A DNA stretch of 64,000 nt, taken from contig NC_087249.1 in NCBI RefSeq assembly GCF_037042905.1, forward strand, positions 33,506,401-33,570,400, written 5' to 3'. How positions within the stretch are numbered: the stretch's first letter is position 1; every line of letters begins with the position of its first letter. Under the pieces are notes generated by a model that worked only from the letters and a program-made list of their open reading frames with translations, did not search any database and was not told where the DNA came from. Of this stretch, positions 42,595-57,600 are shown one piece after another. The stretch comes from Lytechinus pictus. Taxonomy: Eukaryota > Echinodermata > Echinoidea > Temnopleuroida > Toxopneustidae. Position numbers and translations under genes: made by a program.

Positions 42595-45587
42595 AATTTG
42601 ACCTTTACTTCTTGGGTCATCCCAAAGCAGTGCAGAGGCAATGAGCATGCAGAAGTCAGAAACACAAATCGCTTCAATAATTGGAAAATTGAATCTTCCC
42701 ATTGTTCAGGCGTGTTTGTGTGGCTTGTGATTCAAGTTCCTGTTTCTTATATCTAAATTAATTCTCAAATAAACAAATGGTATTTTACAGGCCCCTGATA
42801 TATAATGCCATCTGCTGCTTGCTATGTCTGTATGTGTTGACTGAAATACCCCACAATGCATCAGAAAATGCATTTCCTGTGCGGGATGTACAAGAGGCAG
42901 AAATCAGAGAGTTTGAAATTTGGTTGGAAGGTAGTGCCTCGGAAAAAAAAAAAAAATATTAACCTAGTATCACTCTTGATAATCCTTTGATACTGTACAT
43001 TATGAATGAATACAGAAGTCATATTTTATTGTTATTTGAAATCTTCATTACATCTTTTCTTAATCTGATAAGATGGAACATTTAAAAAAGCATGTCAAGG
43101 GCAAGAATAAAAAAGGAAAGAAAAACATTCTAGGTGTTCCAAGACACAGTTCCACATGCCTCTCAACATGAGACGAGTACATAATTAAAGATATATACTT
43201 TATATAAAAATGACAGCAACAAAACGAGTTGACTTCTTTGTCTCCGTAAAGTCTTGTTCAGACATGAGACATCAAAGCTCTCCAACGTTTTAAGTGTTTA
43301 GGCATGGTGAGACAAATCTAACCCACTTATGCTTATAAACATGCATAATATACTGTGAGTTGCTAAAAGAATTGCTTAAACCTATAAAAATAACACCATA
43401 TTGATATCATTATGTCATAAATTATTTCTAATTGACATCATAATGATTTCATGATAATAATGTTGTGAGTCATGGGACAATTGATGCCACAAATTTGTCC
43501 GCATAACTCTTGCCAAAGCATATTTTGAACCAACTTCAACTAAACAATTTTTAACTGTTGTGCAGGTATTTATAGAATGACAATAGGCTTCTTGCATCTC
43601 CTCTGTTCTTTATCATCTCACATCCTAATGACAAATTTCACAATGCTGAGCTTCATTCATGAGTTTCAAAGTGTCATGTCTGAACAAATCTTTTATCTCC
43701 ATAATTTTAGCTTTCTAAAGCATCTACATCATCATATAATAATCTGAACCAGTACATCAGTACTGACCTAACAAATTTACACAAAATTTACATCATTTTT
43801 ATTTTTTTATTTTTTTTAAGATTTTTTTGGTGGCTGGATGACTTTCTTTATAAATGATAAGAGATATAAAGACATCTATAATGTGATCTAAAAATGTCCG
43901 TCAAATCTAATCTCCTTGGACTTCTAATCAATATCATTTTGAAGCCTAGATCTTCAACCAGATATTTTAAAAAATGACTATGTTACCTATCTATTTGCTA
44001 ACAATAATACTACCTTACAAATGAATGATTTCCACTTTAATGGAGGCTTGTGCCATTTCTTCTACACCCCACATCAAAATAGTTGGGTAGGACCAGGGAA
44101 TCTAAGTGTAGATCACATGACAACATTAAATCACTTTCTTTGTGAATATGGGATGGATTTTGTTTCTTACCAGACATCTTTTTGTACAGGTACACAATTG
44201 GTTGTAAATATTTCATGAACATAAAATTACAATTATAGTATTCTTATTTCAATAAAGCATAGAGCCGTTTCTCATAGAATATGTGAAACACAATTAAAAA
44301 GTTAAGGTGTCTTGCATAGGACAGAGGACTCAATTTAGGGGATTCATCATATCCTTCTAAACTGCTATGATTAAGAAACAAGATGATAAAATGGACTCTG
44401 GCTTATAAAATCTTGTAACTGACTTTAAAAATCAACCCAAATTCAATTTTATCTAGACTCTAATTTCCAACTGAATAATTGATATCAATCTCAAGTACGT
44501 CTAAAATTGGCTTAGCTGTGACAATTCAGGCTTGATTCATAAACAATACATGTATATTGAAAAAAAATATTCTGACTTTTCTTTAAAGAGTTATAGTATA
44601 CAAATGCAGTGTACATGGTTTAATCATAGCTTTTGTTTGTACATTACCATATCACCAAATTGACAAGGAATAATTTCAATTTAAATTCTTGTGCTCACGT
44701 GACCAACTCAACAGCATTATGACCTATCTGAAAGCTTAACCCAAAGGTACTATGATGATTCATATATTAAGTTATGGCACTTAATCATAAAAAAAAGTAA
44801 ACAAAAAGGGAGTGGACAAAAAATATCAGAGTTGTGACTTTTGAAGAATAATAAAAGCACAATGGTCATTAGATACTAAGCAGCATTACTCATCACTTTG
44901 TCTATTTTCCTCTTCTGATTCATTAGTGTTCCGCTCTCTGTTGTTGCAGAATCAAAATGCTGGGTAAATAGGATTGAAAACATGTCCACAATGGCATTGA
45001 AAGCAAAATCAGCAAGTTATTATCCATTTTTTTTTATGTCTTATAGGAGATTTTATAGCCATGTTGCAAAAATTACATAAGACCCCAAGCTTCCCCATTG
45101 GATATAACAGTAAATTTTTGCACACCAAAACAAAAGCACTCTGCCATCTCAGATCTCTATGTTGGCCATTTATTGTTTCAGTCTCCCCCCCCCCCCCAAT
45201 GGGATGGAAATAGATTATGCAAATGTCCATTTTGAAGAGAAAAATGTGCATTGCACACCATAACTAATGAAGCTACTTTGGATAGTTAAGCAATGCACAA
45301 AACTCTTAAGAATGTTGGTAAAGCCGAATATACACCCACAGAATAAGATTGGTACCTTTTTTCTGGATGTCTTATACAACCTTGATGATTGAATTCTCCA
45401 AATCCATTTGAAGCCAAAAAGAGAGTACAATCTGATTCCCTCCCCGATGGGTTGACACAACATTTGCAACTCCATATCTCTTACATTTTAAAGAGCAAAC
45501 CAATCTCCTTAATTTCTACTTAAATAAGATTAATTACACAGATGAAAAAAGAAGAAAATATACATGAAGACAATAGAAAAGTTACTC

Positions 45588-45659
45588 TCAACTCATTAAG
45601 TTTTCAATGGCTTTTTCTACATCCCAACAAGATAAAGATAATGCTTCCCTTGCACACGG
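45588..45659 (-). CDS. UBE2K: UBE2K exon 5, end of UBA and stop
   Basis: Acceptor ATCTCCACAG, 23 codons and [23 protein letters not shown] then LMS. W-D-V-E-K-A aligns with the last UBA helix of UBE2K. This exon is too short to stand out as an open frame. Confidence 0.95.
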   Translation of the reverse strand, partial: PCAREALSLSCWDVEKAIENLMS

Positions 45660-48600
45660 CTGTGGAGATATAAAAAGAATGTAAAGGGGGATAAAAAGGT
45701 TAAAATCAATTTTACATTATGGCAAAACACATAAGCAAAAATAAATGAGAAAGTTTCATCAAATTTTGTTGAACATTCAAAATGCAAGGAATCTCGTAAA
45801 TATCAGTATAAGAAAATAAAAAAGAAAACGTACTCTACATACAGTATGTATCTTTGTATTTTGGAAGCTCAATTAACTCTCTGGGCCAACACTTGATGAA
45901 AATAATCTTGAACTAAAAATGAAGCATCTGGATTGAACTGATCAAAATTTTTCTATCCTAAAACAGGACCATTTTGTCTCAATCACTTCAAAATAATCAT
46001 CGTAAATATCAATTCAATACCTGATCACATATTGGTACAACCTGTTTGAAATATCTGCACATCTGAATAAATATCAATTCGTTCTGCTAACAAATACATT
46101 TGTAACTGTGTAACTCTTTAAAATGGTTCCAGAAATTCACTGTGGTCATACAATAATTTTAATTAGAAACAAGAATTTTAAAAATGAGGAAAGTGGAGAT
46201 TGGACAGAAAATGTAATGGTATACTCACTTCTTCAAAACCCATTTCTACAATTTGCCTGACTTTCTCTTCCAAATTTTGATTTTTGGCACTACCGTCTGC
46301 ATACACTGTTGTCCAATGTTCTGCTGTCTTGATAAATGCATCATGGTCTTCCTTGTACTAAAGGGTGATAGAAGAGAAATTGAGTATAGAATTATACTTG
46401 TACAAACTTCAAGGCTTCAAGATATGGCACAGAATAAACAAAGCAAATTAACCATCAGGTACTGCATAGAATCTGACAAAATACAAGTACTACATGTATG
46501 TTATCTATAACCCTAATACTCCCGGGGTATTTCAAAGCTTGTTATTACCGGGGAGGGGCCATTATAGTCCAGATTGGACCTTGTTGCTTGGAAGTGCCCT
46601 TTCCCAAAGCTAACATAGAGGGCACATATCTCCCAATCTTTAATCAGCGCCAATCCAGATAGTGCCATGAGCCTAATTACATCAGGAGGGCTAAAGAAAC
46701 TCGTTCGACCCAACCCATTCAAATTTTTTCATTTTGATATTGCTGATTGACAAAAGTGTATGAATATGATTCAAAATCTAACACTGATTCTAGAAATGGT
46801 AACTACTGAACTTCCTTTGCCCAAATTGGGAAGATATATCAATGATTTGGAACTATTTTTTTTTTTTTTGACTGGCGAAAGAATTGGGGCTATTTTACTA
46901 TTTCAGTTGATGAATTTGATCCCATCATAGTTATCTTCATAAATGGTGATTTATTTTTAAAATGAGCTGGCTACGATACCCTTCTCTGGTCAGACATGGA
47001 ATGACAGATATATATCCTATCCAAAGGTAGTAAACATTCGACCCTCTAATTTCACATTTATTTTTTATGAATTTTTCTTATGTGCCATTTTAACACACAA
47101 GTCTATGGGGAATGTTTTACGCGCGTGACACCTATAGGTAATACAGGCAAATTCCCTATAGTGGTTGGAATACCTGCCCAAACTCCTCAGTAGCAAACAA
47201 TTTCTAACTGATATCAATATGTTTAGTCATCAAGTGGTGCAAAAAAAGGATTTAATGGCTTAGCAAGGCTATATATCAGGTAAAGTTAGTAGGTATGTGT
47301 ATGTAAGCCTAGGAATGCATATAGACTGGTCAATGATAGTCTAGGCCTCTTTATGTTCTGATTCATCATTGGTTTGTGCTAGTGTATGATCACCTACATG
47401 TACTTAATGTTAGAAAGACCTCAACAAATTGCTCATGTTAAAATTGTTCTTTGGAGTGGGGTAGAGAGGAGATAGAACTTTGTGAACTTTACTGAAGAGA
47501 ACTAGAGTGGTACCTTCAAGAAGGTATTTAGAAAAAGGCACAGAGTAAGGTAAGGTATCAAATAGTGCTCAACTATAAGGAGGGGGTGGCTGTGTGCTCC
47601 AATCTTAGTCTAGCCCCCCCCCCCCCTCTTTTTAAGCCATGCCATCTATAAAATTATATTTTTTTCTTTCTCTCTCTCTCTCTATCTATTTATGTATCTC
47701 TTCCTTCTTACATCTGATAGGCAATAGCCCTAGGAAGATTTTGATATAATAGGTCAAATGCAAATGTACTAAAGTAATATGTTCTCATTCTTTTATTGTT
47801 TCCTCATTCAATCTCATGTATATCTGGTAATTATGTTTGGGGCAGTTCTGGTATCCTGATATCTACACAAAATTTACATACACCTTTATATTACAAGGAG
47901 AATAAGGGCCTATATATATTGTAATTGCATTCACTGTTGGGCTATATGCAGGTAGGATATGTAGACATCCATATAGTGAATATAACATGTATGAGGAACA
48001 CATTAAAATGGGCATTGCATAGAAAATAGGCATTTTCAATGCATTTCTTTGTGCTAGTGTGAGTGTACAGATATAAAAGAATAGCGAAGAAGCTATTTAA
48101 AAAAAATAAAATTCATAGGTCATATAATATAGGTAATACAGGCAAATTCCCTATAGTGGATGGAAAACCTGCCCAAACTCCTCAGTAGCAAAAAAATTCT
48201 AACTGATATCAATATGTTTAGTCATCAAGTGGTGCAAAAAAAGGATTTAATGGCTTAGCAAGGCTATATATCAGGTAAAGTTAGTAGGTATGTGTATGTA
48301 AGCCTAGGAATGCATATAGACTGGTCAATGAGAGTCTAGGCCTCTTTATGTTCTGATTCATCATTGGTTTGTGCTAATGTATGATCACCTACTTAATGTT
48401 AGAAATACCTTAACAAATTGCTCATGTTAAAATTGTTCTTTGGATTGGGGTAGAGAGGAGATAGAACTTTGTGAACTTTACTGAAGAGAACTAGAGTGGT
48501 ACCTTCAAGAAGGTATTTAGAAAAAGGCACAGAGTAAGGTAAGGTATCAAATAGTGCTCAACTATAAGGAGGGGGGTGGCTGTGTGCTCCAATCTTAGTC

Positions 48601-51600
48601 TAGCCCCCCCCCCCTCTTTATAAGCCATGCCATCTATAAAATTTTCTTTCTTTCTTTCTCTCTCTCTCTCTTTCTATCTATTTATGTATCTCTTCCTTCT
48701 TACATTCGACCCTCTAATTTCACATTTATTTATTTTATTTTTTTCTTATGTGCCATTTTAACACACAAGTCTATGGGGAATGTTTTACGCGTGTGACACC
48801 AGATGAGTGGATTGGCGCTGATTAGAGATTGGGAGATATGTGCCCTCTATGTTACCTTTGGGAAAGGGCACTTCCAAACAACAAGGTCCAATCTGGACTA
48901 GGGCCATTATGGCCTCCCCCCTGAGATCTCGGCCTTGGGTTACCTGATTGCCTAAAATTTGCACAAGGGTCAAGAATTATGTAATCTACGAAGTTATATA
49001 GCTAAATTTACGAAAGTCCTTTTATTATTTTTTCATTTAATTATTTTATGCTAATTTATGCAAGAAATCATATATTTTGGTATTTCTCACTAAATAAAGC
49101 CTCTGGAATGGCAATTTTTGAACAAATGTCTTTCATAACTACCTCATTTATTCCGAAAGAAAAAGATAGGTTGTGGTAATTATTTCTTAGGTATTTTATT
49201 GCTTTTAAATTTTCTTATGTATTTCTTTTTTTCGTCACACGTTTTCAGATGCGTATATGTGGGTGTGGGTGCAAGGCTCAAAATTAGCGGTTGCCCTGGT
49301 ACCATTGGCAACCAAAACTGCCGGCGGGCAACCTAAAAGTCCCACCATGGTTGCCCGGATGGCAACCAAAAAATTCAGGATTATTTTTTCTCAAAGAGAA
49401 TAAAATTCTCCCGAATTTTGCGGCAAGCAAGAATGATTTTCCAGTCCAAAGTTTACAACTTCTGGAACAGGAAAAATATCTTTCATAATCACATTGGCAT
49501 AGAGTTTTAGCTTTCTTTCGCCCAAATCTAGCACATGTTGCTCAATCAAATGCATGTGCTAAGCAATCCAATTGAGCCTAAACTTGCCTGCCATTGAGTT
49601 CTGAGACTAACTGCCTGTCTGTCAAAGTTTGGCTAAGTCCTCTGTGAGAACCATAAAGCTTAAATTTTGAGATGATTAAAGTGGGGAGTTGCAAGTTTAT
49701 GTAGAAATAAATATAGCACTTCTGTTATGGTTAGTGAATGCACAAAATGTAGAGGGCGCAACAGTTGGTTTGTCAATAAATATTATCAGATCAAGAATGT
49801 GGAAAGGGGTCTCAGGAATAACCTTTACTTATACCTTGGTCACATTTGCTCTACTGCGGCCGTACGGCGAGTCGATAACAGCCGTTTTAACATTTTTTGT
49901 CCAACTACATATAGGTGGTTTTAATTAAAATTAATAAAACGGCTGTTTTCGACTCGCCGTACGGCCGCCGTAGAACAAATGTGACCAAGGTATTACTTGC
50001 ACAGTAGTTACATCTTCATTTTAAAAAAAACAGAAAAATTGACATATTTTCAATTTTTCCTTGTACTTCATGAACATGTGTTGAGCTTACTCATTAATAT
50101 GCACGAGCATGATTGCCTATTCATATCATTATCAGATTCATGAATATTGATGACCAACTCAAAATATGGCATTTTCTGAATATTGAGGATATTTTTAATG
50201 CCAAGTTGTAAAAAGAACTTGAATCATGTGTACCTATCAGAGTGACCATGATCTGATTATATTTGCGCATCATGGGGTCAAAGGTCATATACAGGAAAAT
50301 ATAGCAATAAGTGAAAAACTGTTTGAGGGATATACTTCAAACTTGGTTCCTACATTTATATTGGATGGACAATGATCCAAGTAGATGTTGGGGTTACTAG
50401 GTCAAAAGTCCTTATGTTTGGACATATCTCACTCTCTAGACAAATGTAGATCCATTATCGTCTTCTCTAAATTTGTCTCGGGTAGCAAAAACTGACCATG
50501 TCGGACGGAATCGATAGAAAAGGGTCCCCTGACTTTTTGTGTATGAAGTTGTATTCCATCAAAAGTTTAAGTAGGTAATTACTTGATATTTCATGGTGCA
50601 ATGATTAGACAAGTATTCAAATAAATTATTTTTGAAAAGATCTTTGATGATATATTGTTGTCATGGAAACAGGGATGGACCAAAGTCTGATCATGTCGGA
50701 CGAATCTAGTCATGTCAGACAGAATGGAAATGTTACCAGTAAGGAGCATACCTGTTGGGCTACTACAGCATCCTGGGGATCATCTGGTTCAGGTGATGCC
50801 AGTAATGCCTGTAATGATAGTAAGACTGTACGTAACGTCATGGCCGCTGCCCATTGGTCTTTCAGGATGTCTAAACAGATGGCCCCCGTCACGGAGCTGA
50901 TGTTCGGATGCCAAATCTTGGTCGAGAACTTTACCTGTTAGGAAATGTTATTTTCATTAGACTCGTCGACCAAAAATTTAGCCTGATTATCCCTCCTACA
51001 TGTAATCTACTGCTATTTAAAACTCAAGGTATGATAAAAATTAGCAACAAAAAAAACATGGTATGATATTGATTAATACATCTCTACTTGGCAGCCTTAT
51101 AAAGATGCATGTATGTGTATGAAGTGAGATAATTTTCTTTACAAATGGCACTCATGGATTGCAATTAATTTCCATTTGTTCATGCGATAATTACATGTAG
51201 AGTGCAATACAATACCACAGAGCCCCCTACTACTATATTACAGTACTACAACAACTACTTCTACTACTACTACCACCACCAAGGGTAGAGATCTCTCCCC
51301 AAAGGTAGGGAGGACCAGGGGCTGGAAAATTTGACAAGCAAAAAAAATGGTTATCACCCCAAATGTAAGGTCATCTCTTCCAAACTACATGTTTTATTTT
51401 GATTTTGAATGATGTATTTCTTTCCATCATAAAAAAAACAAAAATAGTAGGGGGGACATTTGATATTGTGTCCCTCCTACTTTTTTTGGTAGGGAGAACG
51501 TGTTCCCCCTGTCCCCCCTGAGATTTCCGCCCATGACTACCACCACCACCACCACCACTACTACTACTACTACAGTACTACTATTACTACTACTACTACT

Positions 51601-54600
51601 AACTACTACTTCTACCACCACCACCACCATCATCACTACTACTACTAAGTCCTACATCTCCTTGTTTTTCAATCAATTGACACAGGGAAAATTGGTCTTG
51701 ACTATTAACATTTATATAAATAAGAGCAAAATTTCTTCCCTAGAAGTATCTTGGCTAGATGGCACATTCGCACATGAACAAAAAATGAGATCCTTAAACT
51801 GAAAATGGATGGACTTTATGGTAATAAAGGCTTACACGAGGTGGATTGAAGGGGTACGTCTCTGGGACTTCGATGTGTAACTTGAATTTACCACCCTGGT
51901 ACGGTGTGTCTGGTGGTCCTATGATCTCCCCTTGGAGTTTGGAGTAATCATTGATTGGAAATTCAATCTTGATCTGGTTCTTAATAGCCTGCAAAGAAAG
52001 GAAAATGATACGAAAAACTAAAATAGATAAATAAAGTAACAATGATATTACTGAACAAAAAGTTTGGCTCCTTAAATAAAAAAAGTAATGACCATGGAGC
52101 ACATTCTGGGGAGTGTTTCATGAAAGGATTTGTCAGACATTTTTTTCTGATAAGTCTGCTTTATTCCAGTTACCCTAGTAACAGTGCTTCTAAGCCAATC
52201 AATAGGCTTATCTAGGAAAGTCTCAGATTTGACAACTTGGCAGACAATAAATGTTGATAAAAATCTCCCCCAAAAGTCCGGTTCAACTTCCATTACTTAC
52301 AAGTAAGTCATAACTTGTGTGTGATCTACATGTATGTCCATTCCAGAAAAATCAGTAAGATACATGTAGGCTACTGAAGAAATATTACACCTCCTGCAGG
52401 ATGGATAAGATACACACTCTTACCTGCACATCCGCATTGGACAGCTCTATAGTTAATGGTCTGTAATTAAGTAAATCTGAATGAATCTTTTACACTGGAG
52501 GCAGATTAATAAGAAGAGGAAATCTATAGGCTTAGCATATATGCAATAATTGTCAAAATTTGTCCTTTGTGATCTATTGTACATTATTTCTAAACAATTT
52601 ATGAAATATTTCTTGCAAAATTCTTCAAATTGCCTTCTTTTCTGGATTAACAAGCAGTATACTTCCTGACAAGAGATAGCCTATGGGCATGGCCCCCTAG
52701 GAGCATCTCAAATGACCTTAAATATTGGGGCATTTAATCAATATTTATATCCGACATGTTTGCTTGCATAATAAGCATTAAAATAAATCCTGTATAGTGA
52801 TTGGTTCAAATACAATGTACATGTAGTATCATGTAACCAAATATATTCTAACTATGATGATTTGTGACGTTAGACCTCAATATAATTTTCGATATACCAA
52901 TATTCTGATGTCATTATTTGAGAAAACTACATGCAGATACCGGTATTTACATGTAGCTAATCTCTCTGGTACGCCGGTCAGCAAGCTGCCTCTCCCGTGA
53001 TGTGTCAGCGCTATCAGCATTCCATTGAGCATGGTAGCTTTGGGAAAGTACATGTAGGTCATTCAATGCAAGTTAACGGACTCTGCAAACTCAGTGCACC
53101 GATTTTGGTTCTAATTCATTAAAAGTAGGAAATACGACAAATATAACAGGCATTTCCTTTGAAAGCATTCTTGGTTTGACTGGCAATATAACTATTCTGC
53201 ACTCAGGTCTTCACCCCAAGGGAAAAATAGTAATCGCCAGACCAACCTTGGATAAATAACTCCCACTATTTCACAAAGCCCGATATATGTAGGCTATACT
53301 GTTACCATGGTAACTGTCCAACAAGTCTTTTCATGAAATACTCCCCTGACACTTAGAGACAGTCTCTAGTTTTAGGAGACATGCATCCATCATTCCATCT
53401 AATATATAACTTAAAGATATAACCTTGTCCTGTAATACTACGGTGCACAAGTTTAAACTAGGCTTGACAATTGATCTTCTTTGCTTATTCTTCATCTCGT
53501 GAGTCAATAATAAACATTTTGCCAAAACACTTTCTTGTACAGTGTAATCATCATATACATGTATCTTAGCCAGCTTAAATCCTACTTTTTAATGAAACTG
53601 ATTATAAAACTTCAGTTACCCGTTCCTGTACTTTCCACCAATACTAGATCTACAATGTAGGCGTATAGAGAGCCTCACAGAAATAAACCCCAAAATGACA
53701 GATTTTGATTTTGACCACACTGGTGAACAAGAAAGTCAGACAAGGGTAAGAGCTAATAAATATGTTTATATTAATTCAATATTTTTTAATGTATATCCTA
53801 GCAGTACCAACAAGTACTGGATTACAAATAGACACATGATATCTGGATGTTCGAGACTGTTGGGAATGTGTGGTAGATGGAATTCCACCCTTCTAAGTGC
53901 CAAACGTTGACAGTCACTAACAAGAGGAAACAGATTCTTGGCCGGTATGGCATCACCTAGAGTTTGTGAGTTCTGCCAGGTATCTTGGTATCCACATTTA
54001 CCACAAACTCAACTTCAACAGTCATGTGGATACTGTCAAGAAAGCGAATTCTGTCACCGCCATCCGATGACGGAAATTTAAGCACTGTAGGCACAAGATC
54101 AAGGCTACATACTTCACATATGAATGCCCAATGGTGGAATATGCTGCAACAGCATGGGACCGAGACACACAGTGGAATGTAAACAAGCTTGAAATGGTAC
54201 AACGAAGGCATGCACGCTACGTCACAGGTGACTTCAACCAAACATCCAGCGTAACGACTAACGACCGAAAACCTGAACTGGCCATTGTTACTCACCAGAT
54301 GTCTTGACAGTGGCTTGCTTTGCTGTAACGTATCTGCTTCAATCATGTTCACATTACCTGGCAGTCCTTCTTCAGTGAGCTGTCAAAAGCAACTAGGGGA
54401 CACTGATCTCGATTTTGGACACCCCACTGCAGCAGTCAGACCTATGATTCTTCCATCTTCCCAATCCCTAGTTAACCTGTAACTTAGGACTGGAACAATC
54501 TCCCACAGGATCCAATCCATTACCCTCTGTTGATGCCTTCAAGGCCTTCTTGATTGGGGTGCAGAAGTAAACACCACAAAGGATGCTTTTACTTACTATA

Positions 54601-57600
54601 TACGCACCTGCACTACAAGAACAAGACCTTTTAATAAGAATGTGAAAAGTTCCACACATACATGTACATACACAACCAGTGCATTTATCTTCATCACCTA
54701 GGCAGCACTTACTCTGGAAGAAGAAGATCCCTAATTGTTTGTTGTGCATAAGGCAAGATGTTAATATGCTAGGGCAACCTTTATAGATTTCTCATCAGCA
54801 TTTAATACTAAAGAACCCCATATACTCCTGGAAAAAGTAGAAAAATCTAAATGGTCAGCCATCTCTTATACTGTGGCTTCATGATTTTCTCCATGAAAGG
54901 ACACAGAAGGTTAGGGTTAACGGCATTCTCTCTGATGAAATAACGACAACCATTGGTACTCCACAAGGGTGTGTTCTCTCTGCGACCCTTTTCACCCTAT
55001 ACACCAATGACTGTATATCATATAACCCATCTACTCACAAACTTAAATATGCAGATGATACGGTGATAGTCGGATTAATTGAAAATGAAAATGAATTGGA
55101 TTATATGGATACTATCCATACGTTCGAAAATTGGTGTGAAGCAAACTGTTTACTCGTTAACTCCAAGAAGACAAAAGAAATTGTCTTCGACTTCAGGCAA
55201 AAGAAATCCTTTGAACCCACTGATAGACCAGTACATATAAATGGTGATATTATTGACAATGTTGAAGTTTATAGATATTTAGGAACGGGAATCGACAGCA
55301 AACTGTCGTGGGATGCAAAGTCAAAATGCACTTTGACCAAATGCAACCAACGGTTATATTTCCTCAGAAAGTTAAAGTACTTCCATGTAAATGATAGGAT
55401 CCTGTATCTATTTTACCAGTCGATCATCCAGAGTATCATTACTTTTGATTCAATCATCTGGTTTAATAACGCAAAACAGAGAGATAAAATAAAGCTTAGA
55501 AGACTTGTTAAGCAAGCCAGCAAAATAATGAATAACACTGTTGACTTTCGAAAGCTCTCTCCATTATGTCTGATCAAACCCACCCCCTGAATAGCCAGTA
55601 TATTCAATTAAGAAGTGGACGAAGACTGAAATCTATAAAAGCAAGAACCAGTCGCCGCATTAATTCATTCGTCCCTTTCTCCATAAGAGTTGTCAATGAA
55701 ATACAGTAGAATAAGGAGTGTGGTTTATCTGTAGAAACAAAGAGAAAATGTAGCAGACAACTCTGCAACTTACAGTACATGTCAATAGTAATTGTAGAGT
55801 TTTAGAGATGAGAAAGTTGGGAATATATGTCCCTTTTATCTCTCACTGTACCCCCCCCCCCCTCCCCCCGCCCGCGACTGCATGTCTTAACTTGAAAGGA
55901 GGAAGTATTGAAATATGTAAAACCAAGATCTAGCTACAGCTTTAATTGATATCACTTTCAGAATGAAGAAAATAAATAATGTTTAATACATAATATATTC
56001 ACAACATTTATACCATAAAAACATTAAAAATATAATCAACAAATAAATGAATGAATAAATAACTGAATAAATAAATAAATGCTCAATAACTATGCCATCT
56101 AAGTCATCGATTTTAATTCATGTATACATCACATGTATTCTATAACTCTGTACAATCACGATGATTACGTTCATGTTCATGTTTAATATGTTACCGGTAT
56201 GTTCATTGTTGTAATGTTATTCTGTGAATTTTATTTTTGTTGCAAGAATTGTCAAGTTATACAATTATCCGTTTTAACGGACAAATAAATTAAATGAAAT
56301 GAAATATTACTCATCATAACCTGGTACTTGTTGGTAGTACTAGTAGCACAAGTGAAGTCTAAATATTCCTGTCCTCTCACGCATGTATTCTCTCCACCAT
56401 CTTTAAACAGTTTTATGCTCTTTCAATTACATTGCAACGGCTGGATGCCAACTTTTTCTATTTCCTTTCATGCCATGGAAATTTTTGCAATAAAAAATTG
56501 ATGGGCATGTCAGTGGATCATATTACCACGGTTACTAAACGCTTTTCCTGAATTCACATTAATCTTCTACCATAAATATGCAAATACGGTACGTACAAAA
56601 AATAAAGATGTAAATCTGTTGCTGAGATCATTTTCCTTTTTTTGCGATATCAGCTTCCGATCACACCCCACTTCACAAGTGAAATATTTGGGTCACTTCT
56701 CTTGAAAATGATATCATGTGTGTTTTCGGTGGAAAAAGTTAGAAAAATTACAAAATCTCTTATCGGATATTTTGACCATTTGTTGTTTTGAGAAAGCAAA
56801 GACTTTGAAAATTTCTTGGCCATTTTTTCATCGTCTTTCCATTCAAATTGCTTTTGGAAGGATTTTTCAAAGTTTTAAGCATGTTCTGATGCATAAATTT
56901 TCGTGTTCGGAATGTACAGGGCCGACTGGTTATACAAAAACAAGAAATCACTAAGACACAAGATCTAACGTAAGATCTGACTATATTTAAAATTAACTTT
57001 AAATTGATATAACATCCAATTCCCCATTCAATTTATTTCAGTAAAAAATTAATGACGGTTAGACCCCTGCCAGTCCTCAGTGTCTCTCGGACATGATTTT
57101 GAGACTTGACTCAGCTCCACTGCCGGCAGGTAATTTGTGAAACGCTGTGTTGAATTAACTTGTAACTTGTTGATTAATTATAGAGGTCTCGGCCTGTTTT
57201 ATTTTGTTGTGCAAAATTAAAAAAAGAGCAAAGCACTAGCGCCCGCTCGGTAACTAATGTTAGACTGGTCCTTGCAAGCCAATTCTGGATCTGGATCTGG
57301 ATGTGTACGATGCAGTGCCCTCTTGAGCATAAACGCATCGGGTGAGAGAGGGCGGAGTAAGGATTAGAAGGTTCCGTCAATGGCCTTCTTGAATGAGCTT
57401 GTCGATGTTGAGTTGATGACAGCGTCACTCAGGTGATTCCACTCAATGATAGTGGATGGGAAGAACGAGTTCCTATATTGTTCAGTTCGTGCTCTGATTG
57501 GATTGTATGATGGTGGTCCCCAAATCTGCGCACTTAACAATTTGAATTAAGATTTAACATGAATTCCTTTTTCTTTCACAAAATCTTTCAGTTAATAATG

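Larger units (their letters stand above)
39985..45587 (-). other. UBE2K: Probable UBE2K 3'UTR (~5.6 kb)
   Basis: No coding exon was found here. The stretch is AT-rich and mostly single-copy, unlike the repeat-dense DNA to its left. On the minus strand an AATAAA lies at 40004-39999, followed within about 25 bases by a sequence suitable for cleavage, and the satellite element begins 270 bp further on. The UTR would contain a tandem ~85-bp repeat (41017-41480) and a 415-bp palindrome (42180-42594). The extent is inferred. Confidence 0.5.

Noticed and set aside
54468..54749. 93-codon minus-strand frame with many cysteines
   Set aside because: It is partly antisense to a LINE remnant, and no metal-binding pattern or homologue was recognised.
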